A stretch of 64,000 nucleotides of DNA from assembly GCA_030562195.1 (NCBI GenBank), contig JAUJPP010000003.1:27125398-27189397 (forward strand), given 5' to 3'. Positions 1 to 12,519 of this stretch are shown here, one piece after another (within the stretch, counting starts at the first letter, position 1; every line of letters begins with the position of its first letter). A model generated the notes under the pieces. The model was not told the origin of the DNA and searched no databases. It worked only from the letters and a program-made list of their open reading frames with translations. A program made the translations under genes and the position numbers. Origin of the DNA: Nipponacmea schrenckii. Its lineage: Eukaryota; Mollusca; Gastropoda; Lottiidae.

Positions 1-1740
1 TCGTCGGCGACACTGTGTCACTATGTCACTCTGTATCAGCTGATAACACAGAATATATGAGACGTTTTGTTTTGTTAATTTCTTAACACCTAATAAATCT
101 AGGGGAGATAATATCAGATAAAATAACACATTTAAAAAGGAAACACCCTAGCGTATTATTAATATAACTCTAATATTTTAAAGGCTGGAAGGGGGCCTAG
201 ATCTGAGATTGGTCGATCTGGCGAAATTTTCCCTTTTTGCACACTGCATGGCATTGTCCATCTTGGGCTGTCTTATAACAATTTGATCTTTTTAAATATC
301 TTACTTTGTTTTTGTTGTCCTTATACCTTTGAACTATCAGCTGTTTGACTTGTCATAAAACAAGTGGTATGCTGGGCTCTTGATTTTAGAAATTCTCAAC
401 CAGACATTTTTAAACGTAAATAATGATTTTCTACTTATTTTCAACAAGAATGCATGAAAATTGCAAAATTCCCAAAATAGTGCAGATTTGCATAGAAAAT
501 GTCCTGAAGGTCAAATTTACAGTCAGTCATTTTAGGAGCTCCAATCAGTCATCACATGCAAATACAGATAAATCAACAATCTAGATCTTTAGTCAGACAT
601 GACTGGTAAATATAGTCAAATCAACAGTCTAGAGCTCGAGTCAGACATGACTGTTTAATAATTTTAAATCAACAGCCCTTGTGATTTTGGGATAATGTGA
701 TGGGGTATGAAACAAGTGTATTTAAAGGTAACATATAAAGCCAATATCAGCTTTTGTAGGTCAGGGGTCAGGGTATATGACTGGTAGTATTTATGAACTG
801 GTTGATCAAAGGGTTAAAGACATATTTCTAGTGGTAATGAAGGGAGTTGAATAACACAGTGCGATCAGATTGAATGGGTTATGTTTTTAGATCACAAGAC
901 ATGTGGTGGATGATATTCAATTTTCTACCTTCAAGGCAGAAGAGCTTCAGAAGAGCATATTAGATGACATCACATCAAAAAGAATTAAATATCATTTGCC
1001 CACTTAGTGTTTGTTTACAATTTGATCAAAAGTGATGTAACTTCGTGTAGCCAAACGAAACTTCAATAAATTTTTTTATTTTTTATTTTTCAAAGAACCA
1101 TTTGTTATAGCCATCTTATTTGTTTTATCAACCATTTGTTAACCATGTTTTAGCGTTATTGAAGAGCTTGTGGATAAAGTTAGGAAAGCTGTTGATGTAA
1201 AGAATGTTGTATATAACACTGGGTGTCTATGTTGGGTGGTAGATAATTAAACAACACCTGGTCTACTTGTATCCAATCTAATCAAAATAACACTACGATT
1301 TCCTGAAGTTATTATTTTTATGCGGTTTTCTATTGTAATCTAAAAGGACTATTTGGGTATATGTGTTCTTATATGGCCTCATAGTCTGTAACTCAGTGTT
1401 TGAAACCATGAACTGGTCCATTATTGATATCATTTATCAATTAATATTTACATTTCTACTATCACTCTCTTCAATGAACAAGTTATACAAACTGGCATTT
1501 ATTTTTTCGATAAACTGTAGTTTGTCACATGATACTATGAAATAGTCAAGGCACAACAATAACGCAATCTAAAACTTGTGTCAATTCCATATAAAACAGT
1601 GAACTTATATTAAAGGGATTATAGGTATTAAAAATAGAAATATATGAATTATTTCTGTATCTTGTATTGTTATCAATCTGTCCTGTATGATTGTCATCAA
1701 TTCATACTTGATGCTATTAATTATGTACCAGCTTCATTAT
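1..1740. other. AT-rich DNA without a recognised gene
   Basis: No exon is recognised. 221-262 is a fragment of the ACGTTAAAGATCCC-type repeat. 583-675 holds two units of the AGTCAGACATGACTGGTAAAT repeat that forms the array at 24.7 kb. A 60-codon open frame at 1363-1545 has no recognisable feature. Confidence 0.6.
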
Positions 1741-1747
1741 CTCAGAA

Positions 1748-1795
1748 GGTGCAGAAGAGTAGGACGTAAAACTTCATTCATTTCCTTTCAATTAA
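1748..1795 (+). repeat. 3' end fragment of SINE-like repeat
   Basis: GGTGCAGAAGAGTAGGACGT followed by AAAACTTCATTCATTTC matches the 3' end of the repeat at 2825-3008 and 13561-13725. Confidence 0.6.
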
Positions 1796-2069
1796 TTTTG
1801 TAATTACACTCCTGCAAGTCCAAGCCTTTCACAAGAAATGGTGTAAAATGTTGTAAATAAAAATATGTGAATAACCTCCACTGTATTCTATATGACTTGT
1901 AGGTAATTTCTATCACAGTGAAGTTGCCAAATACAATGATCTAAAACACTTTTTTATTTCTAATCGACATAGGTATCAATGAAAAAAATGAGGATGCCCT
2001 TTAATACCCCCCCAAAAAAACATTTAAAAAAACGACATGTTACATTCAAGAAAAAAAATAATTAAAATG

Positions 2070-2200
2070 TCTTTTGAGAACACTGTCCTTTCAGGCAAAA
2101 AAAAAGAATTTTGAAAAAAAATATGAGAATTAAAATGAAAAATGTTGCAAGGAAAATTTAAAATATATTTGAAGAACATTGTCCTTTCAGGCAAAAAAAA
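2070..2200. repeat. Short direct duplication, about 96 bp apart
   Basis: GTCCTTTCAGGCAAAAAAAA occurs twice with similar flanks (GAGAACACT and GAAGAACATT). Surrounding A-rich tracts give spurious open frames on the minus strand. Confidence 0.6.
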
Positions 2201-2824
2201 AAAATTAATTAAATTTAAATGTATATTGAGAAGACTCAAGACTCATCAAGTTATCAGCTCCAGAGGAGATCGTTTTTTCTCCTTTCATTGTTTATTTGAT
2301 CTTAAAAGGGTTAATATTTGAAACAGATTGGATACAATTACTTCAGTGCAGCCTCCTACTTAGTCAGATAATCAGCTGATAGTTGTCAATCTGCAAAATA
2401 CATTAAATAACACTGACATTAAGTCACATGTTTTTGGTCTATTTTTGAAATTTTTCAAAGTTTTTCACTAGTTCTGTTTAACATATGAATTCATGGTATT
2501 TTTTTTAAACCATTAATTTTAAAGATAAAAGACTAAAAATATTTCTGTTTTTTTTAAATTATAGTCTTTGATGATAGTAGAATGTTTGTTTTATGTTTTT
2601 AATAGTGTGTGTGGTTTCATGGTAGGTTCATATTAATCATATTTCTGATTTTTTACCACGAAAAATTACATCCAGAACTGTTATTTTTTATATATTTCTT
2701 CTTTATTAGCCTTCTGTTACTGACACAGATTTTTCAGCTCATTTTCCCCTTGTCCCCTTGTGATGCAGGTCAGAAGGACTAACATGGGAAAAAGAGACTA
2801 GTAGTTCAGATGGGACAATAAACC

Positions 2825-3008
2825 TAGGCCCCGTGTGTTACAGGCTGTGCACGTTAAAGATCCCTTGGCAGTTGGAAATCACACAAAAATAGGCTCCTGC
2901 CACTTTCCTGGCTAAAAATTTCCCTCATTGCACCCTGCATGGCGTCGCCCGACTTCATTAGTCAATAATGTGCAGAAGAGTAAGATGTAAAACTCCATTC
3001 ATTTCATT
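2825..3008 (+). mobile_element. SINE-like interspersed repeat
   Basis: The copy runs AGGCCCCGTGTGTTACAGGC, GTGCACGTTAAAGATCCCTT, then TTTCCCTCATTGCACCCTGC and ends AAACTCCATTCATTTCA. The same order of blocks is found at 13561-13725 and, in part, at 221, 1748, 3373, 20791 (minus) and 36725 (minus). No protein is encoded. A short non-coding retroposon is the simplest reading; a clear tRNA-like head was not confirmed for this family. Confidence 0.6.
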
Positions 3009-3372
3009 TAATTTTTTATTGACACATGTTAAAGGGACAGGTTTACCATGTTGGAAGGTTGATTTGATGTTTGAATATATATGTAAATAATCTTCAGAAA
3101 TAATAGAAATGTCATAAAATATACATAATTCTCTCAAACTAGGAATTTACTTTCTATTTCTATATGTCTTTTCTATATATCACAGGCTCAAGAAATGACT
3201 AGTTGGCATTGTAAAAACCAAATTGATTCGGAATATACATGGATCTGTCTGCTCAGATTTCGACAATGAACTGTGAACGCTTTTATTGATTAGCTTAGCT
3301 AAAAAAATTCTGTTTCTAAGACATGGTACAAAATTATTCAAACGGATGACTTTAAATCAAAATCGCTATTCT

Positions 3373-3475
3373 CACAAAATTTGTCTCATTGCACACTTGC
3401 ATGTGTTGCTAGTTTTCAGTTCTTATCTGCGTAATTGTTATGTGCAATCAGAGTGGGAGGTAAATCTCCATTAAT
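3373..3475 (+). repeat. Diverged fragment of the same SINE-like repeat
   Basis: CACAAAATTTGTCTCATTGC, CACTTGCATG and the CTCCATTAATTTTATTTC end align with the 3' half of the copy at 2825-3008. Confidence 0.45.
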
Positions 3476-3605
3476 TTTATTTCCCAGTATGGAATGTGTA
3501 CTTTTCAATTAAATGATGACAGAGAACTAATTATCATCTTATTATAAAACTATCAAACTCAGTGACCATATCAGACCAAAACTGGACCCTGCCAACTTGT
3601 ATATA

Positions 3606-3782
3606 AACTAGTGTCCAAAATTTCACAAAAGTTGTTTTTTTACCAGAAGTGATCAAGTCATCCCGGTATTTGTTTGATTATGGTGTGTTTTGGACATGCA
3701 ATACGAACTATTATGTTTTCATACTGAAAAATTCACTTAGTAAAAAGAAATTAATAGGTATTGTTTCTTTTGGACACTAGTT
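3606..3782. mobile_element. 177-bp inverted-repeat (MITE-like) element
   Basis: AACTAGTGTCCAAAA at the left end is the exact reverse complement of TTTTGGACACTAGTT at the right end. The interior has no coding capacity. A left-hand TA flank suggests a Tc1/mariner-type element, but the right flank is AA, so the superfamily is uncertain. Confidence 0.7.
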
Positions 3783-4464
3783 AAGGACTGTTCTGTTGAG
3801 TTGTAAGGAGGTAGTAGTGTTATAGTGGTGTTATAATGAGGTGTTTATGCTACAATAAGAGTTATGTAAGTGTTGATAGGGTGTGTTTATAATGAGTACA
3901 TCCATCTTGTTGGAAACGGTTCTGTTGAAATCTTTAGTATCATTTATAACTGTTGATTTCGAAACAACCATTGTACTCAGGATGTACAATATATTTTATG
4001 AACTACAAATTACCATAGACTTGTATCAATTTCTTCAAAAAATAATAGTCTTTATAACTTTTTCTTGGAGGAGGGGTGAAGTTTTTATGAAGTACAAATT
4101 GAAATTGGCATCGTAGAATTCTTACAACAATAGTTATCCAAGTTTTATAACCAGTTCTTGATGGAAATATTTGTATTTTAAACAATAAAGGTTTTTGGCT
4201 AGGAATGAATCAAGTTAAAATATTTTTATGGACTACAAATGGAAATTGTCACCCAGTAAAACTTTACAGATTAGAACCATATTCTTTTGTAATATTTCAA
4301 AGTTTTAACAATTCTGACTTTCGTCAAAGGATGTGAAATATTTGAAATTAAATGATGCTGAATGAACACCTTTGTATTTTCTGGTCAGTGTCACCTTTCA
4401 AAAAACAATAATACCTCATAATGAATCCAAGTTATTGAAAAGAGTTTTCTTAGCTTCTATTTAC

Positions 4465-4675
4465 AAAATTCCAATTTTCAGCCAAACCTTTGTGGTTCCT
4501 GCAATTCCATTCAGACTAAACACTTGATGAAGCAAAGCAGTTTTTGGCGATAGTGAAGTCATAAAACGCTTAATCATGTGTAATCACAGGAACCACAGAC
4601 GTCTGATTGAAAATTGGAATGGTGTAAATTGATGCTATCAGTGTCCCTGATACGTATAATAAGTTTAAACACCTG
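4465..4675. mobile_element. Foldback fragment related to the 41757-43114 transposon
   Basis: ATTCCAATTTTCAGCC with GTGGTTCCTGCAATTCC on the left is mirrored by AATCACAGGAACCACAG and GAAAATTGGAATGG on the right. The following AGTGTCCCTGATACGTATA matches the ends of the 1.36-kb element, so this looks like a deletion derivative. Confidence 0.6.
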
Positions 4676-4959
4676 TTTGGCTGTTTTAGGACGGAAACGT
4701 TCTGTACCTAGCTTAGCCAAACAAACAGATAGATTATAAATAAACAGAGAAAATTTATACAAATATCTTTCTTTAAGCTTGTGATTGATCAGTATTCAGA
4801 CAAACTGTCAAGGGCAGACAACTGGTGTAACTGTTAATAAGAAAATGATACTAGTAGTTTAATTAAAGACAACATTTAAAACTGTCTAGAGTTTCAACTG
4901 GCAATGATCAAAGATGGATCTTGTATATAAATTAAAACTATGTTCCTTTAGGTCATTGA

Positions 4960-5410
4960 AGTCAGTGCAAAGCTAGCTTCAACAATACAAATTGCAAAGA
5001 GCTAGCATTTAATTCACTTAGAGCTAAAAGCTTAACTTGAGTAAGCTTAGGACTAGGTGAAATGTCAAATATCTAAGTAAGCCTGGCTTAAAGTTGGCTT
5101 TTTAAGAGCATAAAGATAATAAAGAATTGAAAGTGACTTATTTATAAAAACTTACTTGAAATAGAATTGACATGGAGCAAAGAGCTGAACAACCCAGCCT
5201 AGAGCTTGAAGGTTGCTCAGAACTGGCTTTAAGCTAGGTTATAGCTGTTGAGCCTTGCTTAGAATAAGCTTGGATATTGTTTAGAACTGGTTTTCATTTA
5301 GGTTATATCTGATGTGAAAATAGCTTAGAATTGGCTTGGGGCTTGCTAAGAACTGATTTTAAGCTAGGCTCAAGCTTATGTTAATCTAGCTTAAAATTGG
5401 AATGAAGCAC
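4960..5410. repeat. Degenerate AAGCTTAGCTT-rich repeat region
   Basis: Words such as GCTTAGAACTGG, TTTAAGCTAGG and AAGCTTGG recur at irregular intervals of about 55-65 bp. It reads as an old, decayed tandem array. Confidence 0.5.
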
Positions 5411-5876
5411 GTCAACTTTCTAAAACCACAATAAAAATCTGAAGCGTTTGACAACAAAACTAGCTGTTCATTAGTTTAAGAATCCATTATTAGAGACAAG
5501 GTTTATATTTTGGTTGACTTGAACTTTAAAACCATTACACAGGACTTTATAGTTTACCCGCAAAGTACAAATTATACGATAACAAACAGAGATCATTAAC
5601 CCGCAGAATAGAGTAAAAATTTTATGTCTTTGTTTTGTACTGGTATATAATTTAATGCTAGAAGATGAAAAGATGTAAGTTTTGAGCCGTGAATTTGATG
5701 AAGGTCTGATAGTATCAATGTAGCTTGTTTTAACATCAGGACATCTCTATTTATTTTTATCTAGATTCTACAATTTATATTCTGTCATTCTATATCCTTG
5801 TGAAGGTTTATTTTATTATTAAACTTTGAAATGAAATCCTTTAACTAATTAACACTCCTATAGTCTAATCAACAAA

Positions 5877-6215
5877 TGAAATGAATGGAGTTTTACATCC
5901 TACTCTTCTGTACCTAGTGTCTTATGAAGACAGCATAGTTGGAAATGAAATGAATAGAGTTTTGCGTTCTACTCTTCTGCAACTTATATACGCTATGTAG
6001 ACAGCCTAGATGAAATGAAATGGAGTTTTACATTCTACTCTTCTCTACCTATTGGCTAATGAAGACAGCATAGTTGGAAATGAAATGAATGGAGTTTTAC
6101 ATCCTACTCTTCTGTACCTATAGGCTAATGAAGACAGCATAGTTGGAAATGAAATGAATAGATTTTTACTTCCTACTCTTCTACACATTTTGGCTAATAA
6201 AGACAGCATAGTCAG
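5877..6215 (-). repeat. Tandem array of a SINE-like 3' end, about 69-bp unit
   Basis: About 4.5 units of GAAATGAATGGAGTTTTACA, TCCTACTCTTCTG and AAGACAGCATAGTTGG. Each unit includes the reverse complement of the 3' end of the repeat at 2825-3008, so a retroposon tail has been amplified in tandem. Confidence 0.75.
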
Positions 6216-6354
6216 AGCAAGGCAAATAGTTAATTGAATTTTGTCTATTTTTTAAGAGAATTAAAATATCAGCCTCATAATAGTACTGTTAGTTTTAGAA
6301 TGTGTGTGTATTGATCAAGTTTAAGAAGAATTATTCTTGATAACCTGTCAGAAC

Positions 6355-6470
6355 TGTAAATCTGTACATTTCCTCCACTGTTTCTAGAAGCTGTAATTGT
6401 AAGCTGTAATAATTATAAATCTGTGTGTTTCCAGGGTTTCTAGAAGCTGTAATTGTATGCTGTAAAATCT
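6355..6470. repeat. Two-copy tandem duplication, about 65 bp
   Basis: TTTCTAGAAGCTGTAATTGT occurs twice with similar AAATCTGT...TTTCC lead-ins. Confidence 0.6.
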
Positions 6471-7314
6471 GATATCACACTCAGATTCTGCTCATAGTCC
6501 CAGTCTTTCATTTTCTTTACATCTGGTTCTAATCTGATCCAATAAATTTCATTTAAAGAAACCCAATGTGACCTCTTGTCACCCTTTCCCTACCTCCACC
6601 ATCTGACTGGCTTTGACCTTTGACCTTGGTACCAATGCTCTAGTCATCTGATATTGTATCATGCCTGAGATTCAGACCTATCAATATTGCCATTGTATTT
6701 GACTTAAGATCAAACTGAAAAGTGGGCAGTTGGAAACTTTTTCAGCTTATTTGCGCTGTTGATATTTTTTGACGAAATGGATATCATTTGAAATATATTT
6801 TGATTATAGTGTGCTTGATCAAAGTGTTAACATGTATAGTGTTAAATGTTGATTATAAATATGAGTGTATTATGATGGCCATTGCTCTTCTTTTTCTTAA
6901 TACAAACTTTCATTCACAACAGGATTCATTTTCAGAAATTGAAGCCTATTAAAACATGTTTAATAGCACTTCATTAATAATAAATTATAAATTATGAGAC
7001 AGCCTCAGATCATACCTTATAATTATTGGTTAATATAGATTTCTAAACTCAAAATATGATATGACTTCATACAGTCAACTACAGGTTATTTTACTAATAG
7101 AGGTAGAAAGTTGACAGGGCTATTATTAAACATATATTAATAATATATTTAGATATACTCTAGTTGATACACCTCAAATTTCATATACCTGTGGCTTTTT
7201 ATTTTATTTACGTTCAAGAACAAACCACCTGTAATGATTGATCTCATTTTTGGGCCAATTTTGATTTCACAATTTATGAATATGTACTTTCATTCACATG
7301 TCTCGAGGAAGTAA

Positions 7315-7692
7315 CATGAATGAGGTTTGGTTTGGACATGAATGGGGGTGTGGTTTGGACATGAATCAGGGTTTGGTTTGGAGATGAATGGGGGTGTGGT
7401 TTGGACATGAATAGAGGAGTGTGGTTTGGACAAGAATGAGAGTGTGGTTTGGACAAGAATGAGGGTGTGGTTTGGACATGAATGAGGGTGTGGTTTGGAC
7501 ATGAATGAGGGTGTGGTTTGGACAAGAATGAGAGTGTGGTTTGGACAAGAATGAGAGTGTGGTTTGGACAAGAATGAGGGTGTGGTTTGGACAAGAATGG
7601 GGGTGTGGTTTGGACAAGAATGAGGGTGTGGTTTGGACAAGAATGGGGGTGTGGTTTGGACATGAATGGGGGTGTGGTTTGGACATGAATGG
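7315..7692. repeat. Minisatellite, 23-bp unit, about 16 copies
   Basis: The unit is close to GAGGGTGTGGTTTGGACAAG plus AAT. Variation is mainly ATG versus AAG and GGG versus AGA. Because 23 is not a multiple of three and the unit has no stop on the minus strand, all three minus frames stay open and give overlapping CPNHT/VQTT/SKPH repeat peptides. These are not treated as genes. Confidence 0.9.
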
Positions 7693-8082
7693 TAAAAGCC
7701 ATATTGGACAACACAATACAATGACAATCGAACAAAACAAATTTTAACTATTAATGAAACTGGAGATCTGGATGGAAAAAGGGGAATCCATTTTCTGTCT
7801 TTTACAAGAACTGAAATAACCAGATTGTAATTGGTAGTCTGTTGGTGTTTCTCCCCCTTTAACAATTTTCAGCACTTCTGTATCCTTGATCCTCAAGAGC
7901 TAAACTAATTGAGATTCTTCCAATACAGTTTGTCTCATCCACCGTTAGCTTGATTCAACCAGCCCCTATCCTACTTGAGGTCTTGACTCTGGACTTCAAT
8001 ATCAGTAAGGAGAATCTGGTAGAGTATGTTTATTTAGTTTTTACAAGTTATCAGTATTTATAATAAAGATGGAAGAGAAGTC

Positions 8083-8568
8083 TGTTTGATGTTGACATGT
8101 TTATAATGTATGGCACCAGGATAGTGTGAGACTCAACATTCTGACCACAGGACAACTGATATTGTGCCCAGACTGGTCTCTATAGATACAGTCCATGTTT
8201 GATGTTGACATGTTTATAATGTATGGCACCAGGATAGTGTGAGACTCAACATTCTGACCACAGGACAACTGACATTGTTCCCAGTACTGGTCTCTATAGC
8301 ATACAGCATCCATGTTTGATGTTGACATGTTTATAATGTATGGCACCAGGATAGTGTGACAATCTACATTCTGACCACAGGACAACTGACATTGTTCCCA
8401 GTACTGGTCTCTATAGCATACAGCGTCCATGTTTGATGTTGACATGCTTATTATGTATGGCACCAGGATAGTGTGAGACTCAACATTCTGACCTCAGGAC
8501 AACTGACATTGTTCCCAGTACAGGTCTCTATAACTTACAGCATCCATGTTTGATGTTGACATGTAAGT
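8083..8568. repeat. Tandem repeat, about 117-bp unit, four copies
   Basis: GTTTGATGTTGACATGTTTA starts units at 8083, 8197, 8313, 8431 and a partial one at 8548. Each has CACCAGGATAGTGTGA, CTGACCACAGGACAACTG and CCCAGTACTGGTCTCTATA. A minus-strand 120-codon frame through it is a by-product. Confidence 0.9.
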
Positions 8569-8569
8569 T

Positions 8570-10260
8570 ATTATATGCTATCATATGACAATCAAGGTTT
8601 AGTTCCAGCCTGTTTGAGGTATTAGATCTAGAGATAAAGCTGTATTAGATCTAGAGATAGAGCTGTATTAGTGTTAAAGATAGTGAAATATTGAGTTTCT
8701 CCTTCCATCTTGATATGATCATTATAATATTAACTTGTCATAAGTTTATCAGTTTATCATAGATAATTATTATTAGACATTTAGTTCATGGTCTTTTAAC
8801 TGGGTGCTCATACTTCAGTAATTCTATGCAGAAAAATAACCAGAGAGTGATACACAGCCAAGTCGCCAAGACTGAATTGGTATAGGAGCCTTATATTTTT
8901 TTCTGGTTATCCCACTCCTGCAAGAAATTTTAAAACTTGAAGCCTGGAGAACATATTTCTGATGATTCCAAAAATGACAAACTGTCACTCAAAATTTTTT
9001 GGGTTTTTTGTAAATTTTATTAGTCTCTGCTAGTGGAAGAAGGTTTTGAGAGGGGAAAATTAAAGAAATTCCTTCATCTTGAAAACTTTAAATATAATAA
9101 ATTAATATTCATGGGGTGGATACAGTCTACTACGCAGGAGTCTGTTTTTGTCCCATCAGAACTGAACTGAGAAAAAGTAACAACAGTTGATTGTCATTAA
9201 CAAGGGTCTCAATGGAGACAAATAGATAAACAATTCATCAAGTCAAAAGTTGAATATTGAAGAATGTGGGTGAGAAAACAACCTGTTGATAGTAGAGGGT
9301 GATACACCAATCATATGGTGTCATTACCCATTACTTTATACTAGGAATGTCCACTTTACTCAGGTCAATTTTCTGCTAAATATTTATACCTCTATTGACT
9401 GTGTTTTCACACCTCCTTTTGAAGAGTTCCAATGATTTATTTACAGTAGGTGATTACATTTATTAAGAAAGTTACTGACCCCTATTTGATCTCTCTCTGA
9501 TGGTTATAGTTTGACAGAGGTGGACCATATGATATTCATGCTTTATGGGAAATTTTGAAAACTCAATAATTTTTAGAATCTATCCTGTCTATTGGGTACA
9601 AGATTGAATTTATGGTTGTAGGTTCTAGTTGTGGTCAGCAAATTTAAGTAGGTTATAAGTCATCCTTCATTCCTCAGCTTGAAATAGTCAAGAAAAATCC
9701 TGGGAAAATCAATGCCAAGAGTTTTGGCTAGTACTAGATCCTTCTGAACTGTAAAAACATTATATTTTCTTAATGTTTCTTGCATTATAGTGAGGATATG
9801 GGCCTTTGTGCAGATTAGACAAAAACAATTTTACTATTAGACTTCTTCTCAGTGTTTAGACAGAGTTGTTATTGCTTCATATTAGTCCCATTTACACCAG
9901 GGCGCTATATATTGTTCTGTTCTCCGTTCTTCTTCATGAAAGAGGTAAATGTACACATCAAATGTTACCTGGATGATGATCAAACTCCACAGGAAAAGGA
10001 GAAGGTTGCACAATGCACATGTGTTGTAATCAGTTCTGCCATTAACTCTACAACAATTTATCAAGTGAGTTCTGAGAACCCTTCCAAGACCACCTCTTCC
10101 AGGTGGGCTAGAATTGGTACCCTTCTGAGAACAGCTGAATTTTGTACTGTGAATGAAGTATTAGTGAAGGTGACAACAATAGAACAAATAGAAAAATAGA
10201 AATGATTGTCCAAACAAGCCATGTATCATGATATTACAGCAATTTCTTTTATTTACCTCA
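8570..10260. other. No recognised gene; one unexplained open frame
   Basis: Mostly AT-rich single-copy-looking DNA. A two-copy TAGATCTAGAGATA repeat lies at 8622-8670. 9852-10199 is a 115-codon plus-strand frame with less biased composition than its surroundings; see the findings. Confidence 0.5.
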
Positions 10261-10263
10261 ACT

Positions 10264-10425
10264 GGGACCTGTTTCACAAAATTTTAACAGAGATACAATC
10301 ATGATTTCAAGAAAAATAGTAACCTGCTTGGTTAATAAAAACTCAATTTTAGTGATTGACCAATCTAATCACTGGAATATTAAAATCATCCTAAGTTTTC
10401 GTGAAACAGGCTCCAGGGTTTGCTT
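10264..10425. mobile_element. 162-bp MITE-like element
   Basis: GGGACCTGTTTCAC at the left is mirrored by GTGAAACAGGCTCC at the right. The interior block GTGATTGACCAATCTAATCA with CTGGAATATTAAAAT recurs in diverged form near 18360-18520, 21880, 36010 and 62700, indicating a dispersed family. Confidence 0.65.
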
Positions 10426-10630
10426 CTCCTTTAGAGAGTTGACATAGCTGATAATGTATAAAACATATTGTTCACATTCACTGTAATTATCAAGTGATTA
10501 CCTTATCTGAATACAAGATCTACTCCTGAAGATATTATGATATTTATTACAGATATTTACTAGTTTTATAGTTCTATTATGATTTCCACCAACTCAGAAA
10601 TTACTTAAAGGGATGCAGACATCTAACTAA

Positions 10631-11560
10631 CTATACTGTTATCTCTATCAGTTGATAAACTAAACTATTAGACAACTATACTGTAATCTCTATCAGCTGA
10701 TAAACTAAACTATTAGACAACTATACTGTAATCTCTATCAGCTGATAAACTAAACTATTAGACAACTATACTGTAATCTCTATCAGTTGATAAACTAAAC
10801 TATTAGACAACTATACTGTAATCTCTATCAGCTGATAAACTAAACTATTAGACAACTATACTGTAATCTCTATCAGTTGATAAACTAAACTATTAGACAA
10901 CTATACTGTAATCTCTATCAGCTGATAAACTAAACTATTAGACAACTATACTGTAATCTCTATCAGCTGATAAACTAAACTATTAGACAACTATACTGTA
11001 ATCTCTATCAGCTGATAAACTAAACTATTAGACAACTATACTGTAATCTCTATCAGCTGATAAACTAAACTATTAGACAACTATACTGTAATCTCTATCA
11101 GCTGATAAACTAAACTATTAGACAACTATACTGTAATCTCTATCAGCTGATAAACTAAACTATTAGACAACTATACTGTAATCTCTATCAGCTGATAAAC
11201 TAAACTATTAGACAACTATACTGTAATCTCTATCAGCTGATAAACTAAACTATTAGACAACTATACTGTAATCTCTATCAACTGATAAACTAAACTATTA
11301 GACAACTATACTGTAATCTCTATCAGCTGATAAACTAAACTATTAGACAACTATACTGTAATCTCTATCAGCTGATAAACTAAACTATTAGACAACTATA
11401 CTGTAATCTCTATCAGCTGATAAACTAAACTATTAGACAACTATACTGTAATCTCTATCAGCTGATAAACTAAACTATTAGACAACTATACTGTAATCTC
11501 TATCAGCTGATAAACTAAACTATTAGACAACTATACTGTAATTTCTATCAGCTGATAAAA
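10631..11560. repeat. Satellite-like array, 45-bp unit, about 20.7 copies
   Basis: The unit is CTATACTGTAATCTCTATCA, GCTGATAAACTAAACTATTA, GACAA. Copies are almost identical, with a few CAGTTGAT for CAGCTGAT changes, implying recent amplification or homogenisation. Each unit carries the palindrome ATCAGCTGAT. Stops occur in all frames, so it is non-coding. Confidence 0.95.
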
Positions 11561-11564
11561 CAAA

Positions 11565-12060
11565 TATTTAGATGACTAGATAACTTTAACTGCCTATTAT
11601 GATATACATGACTAGACATCATAGTTAACTAAATATTCAACATCAATGGACCTAACCAAACTCTCCATATTTCTCAGTTTTTTTACGAGATTACCACTAA
11701 CTCTTATAGTGTTATCACACTACAGTTTGTTTTGCTTGCTGGTTTTTTTATGTGGTAAAACCAAGGGTGGTATAATACACACCAGATTCAATGATGGAAA
11801 ACCATGGTTTAAAAAACAATTTTAAATTTCCTTATCTTTTGAAAGAAGTCTGGTAAACACATTACCTTGTCCATGGTCTCAACTGTTATAACACTGTGTA
11901 AACAATTACAGATTTATGTCTTTTGTTTACAATATATACTATCAATCACACAGTTTGAAAATTGAAGGCAATTACTAACAGATCTTACATTTTATTTATT
12001 AAAAACTAAACTGTTTAGCTTTCAAATTGATAATGCTAAATCCTTGGTGTGGGTACTGTC
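11565..12060. other. AT-rich DNA, nothing recognised
   Basis: No exon, array or inverted repeat was recognised in this gap between the 45-bp array and the inverted-repeat element. Confidence 0.5.
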
Positions 12061-12064
12061 ATAT

Positions 12065-12463
12065 AAACTGCGTTTCCACTTAAAATTGTGAAGTAAAGCT
12101 AGCTTTAAAGCCAGCTTTATTGCCGAACGAGAAATGCTGCGTTTCCACTGAGTTTTTCTGGTTCCTGAACCACTTAAGTCTCGATAAAAAAAGTGGCACA
12201 TTATTGACAGGTCGCAATGTTGCGCGTTAAACCGTAAAACTAGTACTTCTCGATTACCGAACGAGAAAAAGCTGGCTTTTTGCGTTTCCACTTGTTTAAA
12301 AAGCCGGCTTTAAAGCTAGATTTCATTTGGCCCCCCGATAAATTGCTGAACGAGAAAAGTGAGGTTTTCGGTTCCCGAACCATAACGGTTCAGCAATTTA
12401 ACAAGTGGAAACACAGAAAAGCTAGCTTAAAGTCGGCTTTTTGCCCAAGTGGAAACACGGTTA
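12065..12463. mobile_element. About 400-bp inverted-repeat element (family A, copy 1)
   Basis: The ends are AACTGCGTTTCCACTT and AAGTGGAAACACGGTT, inverted with two mismatches. The interior repeats AAAGCTAGCTTTAAAGC, GCCGAACGAGAAA and TTCGGTTCCCGAACC in both orientations, so the whole element could fold into a long hairpin. TATA flanks both sides and may be a target duplication. No transposase is encoded; short open frames over it are shadows. Confidence 0.8.
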
Positions 12464-12519
12464 TAGTAGGTGCAGAATTTCAATTTTGAATGTATTGAAA
12501 GGGATACTCCGTCTTGGCA

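Noticed and set aside
7274..7865. Three overlapping minus-strand frames of 124-191 codons
   Set aside because: They are readings of one 23-bp stop-free tandem unit in three frames; no splice signals, domain or signal peptide.
8101..8463. 120-codon minus-strand frame
   Set aside because: It is a reading of the 117-bp tandem repeat.
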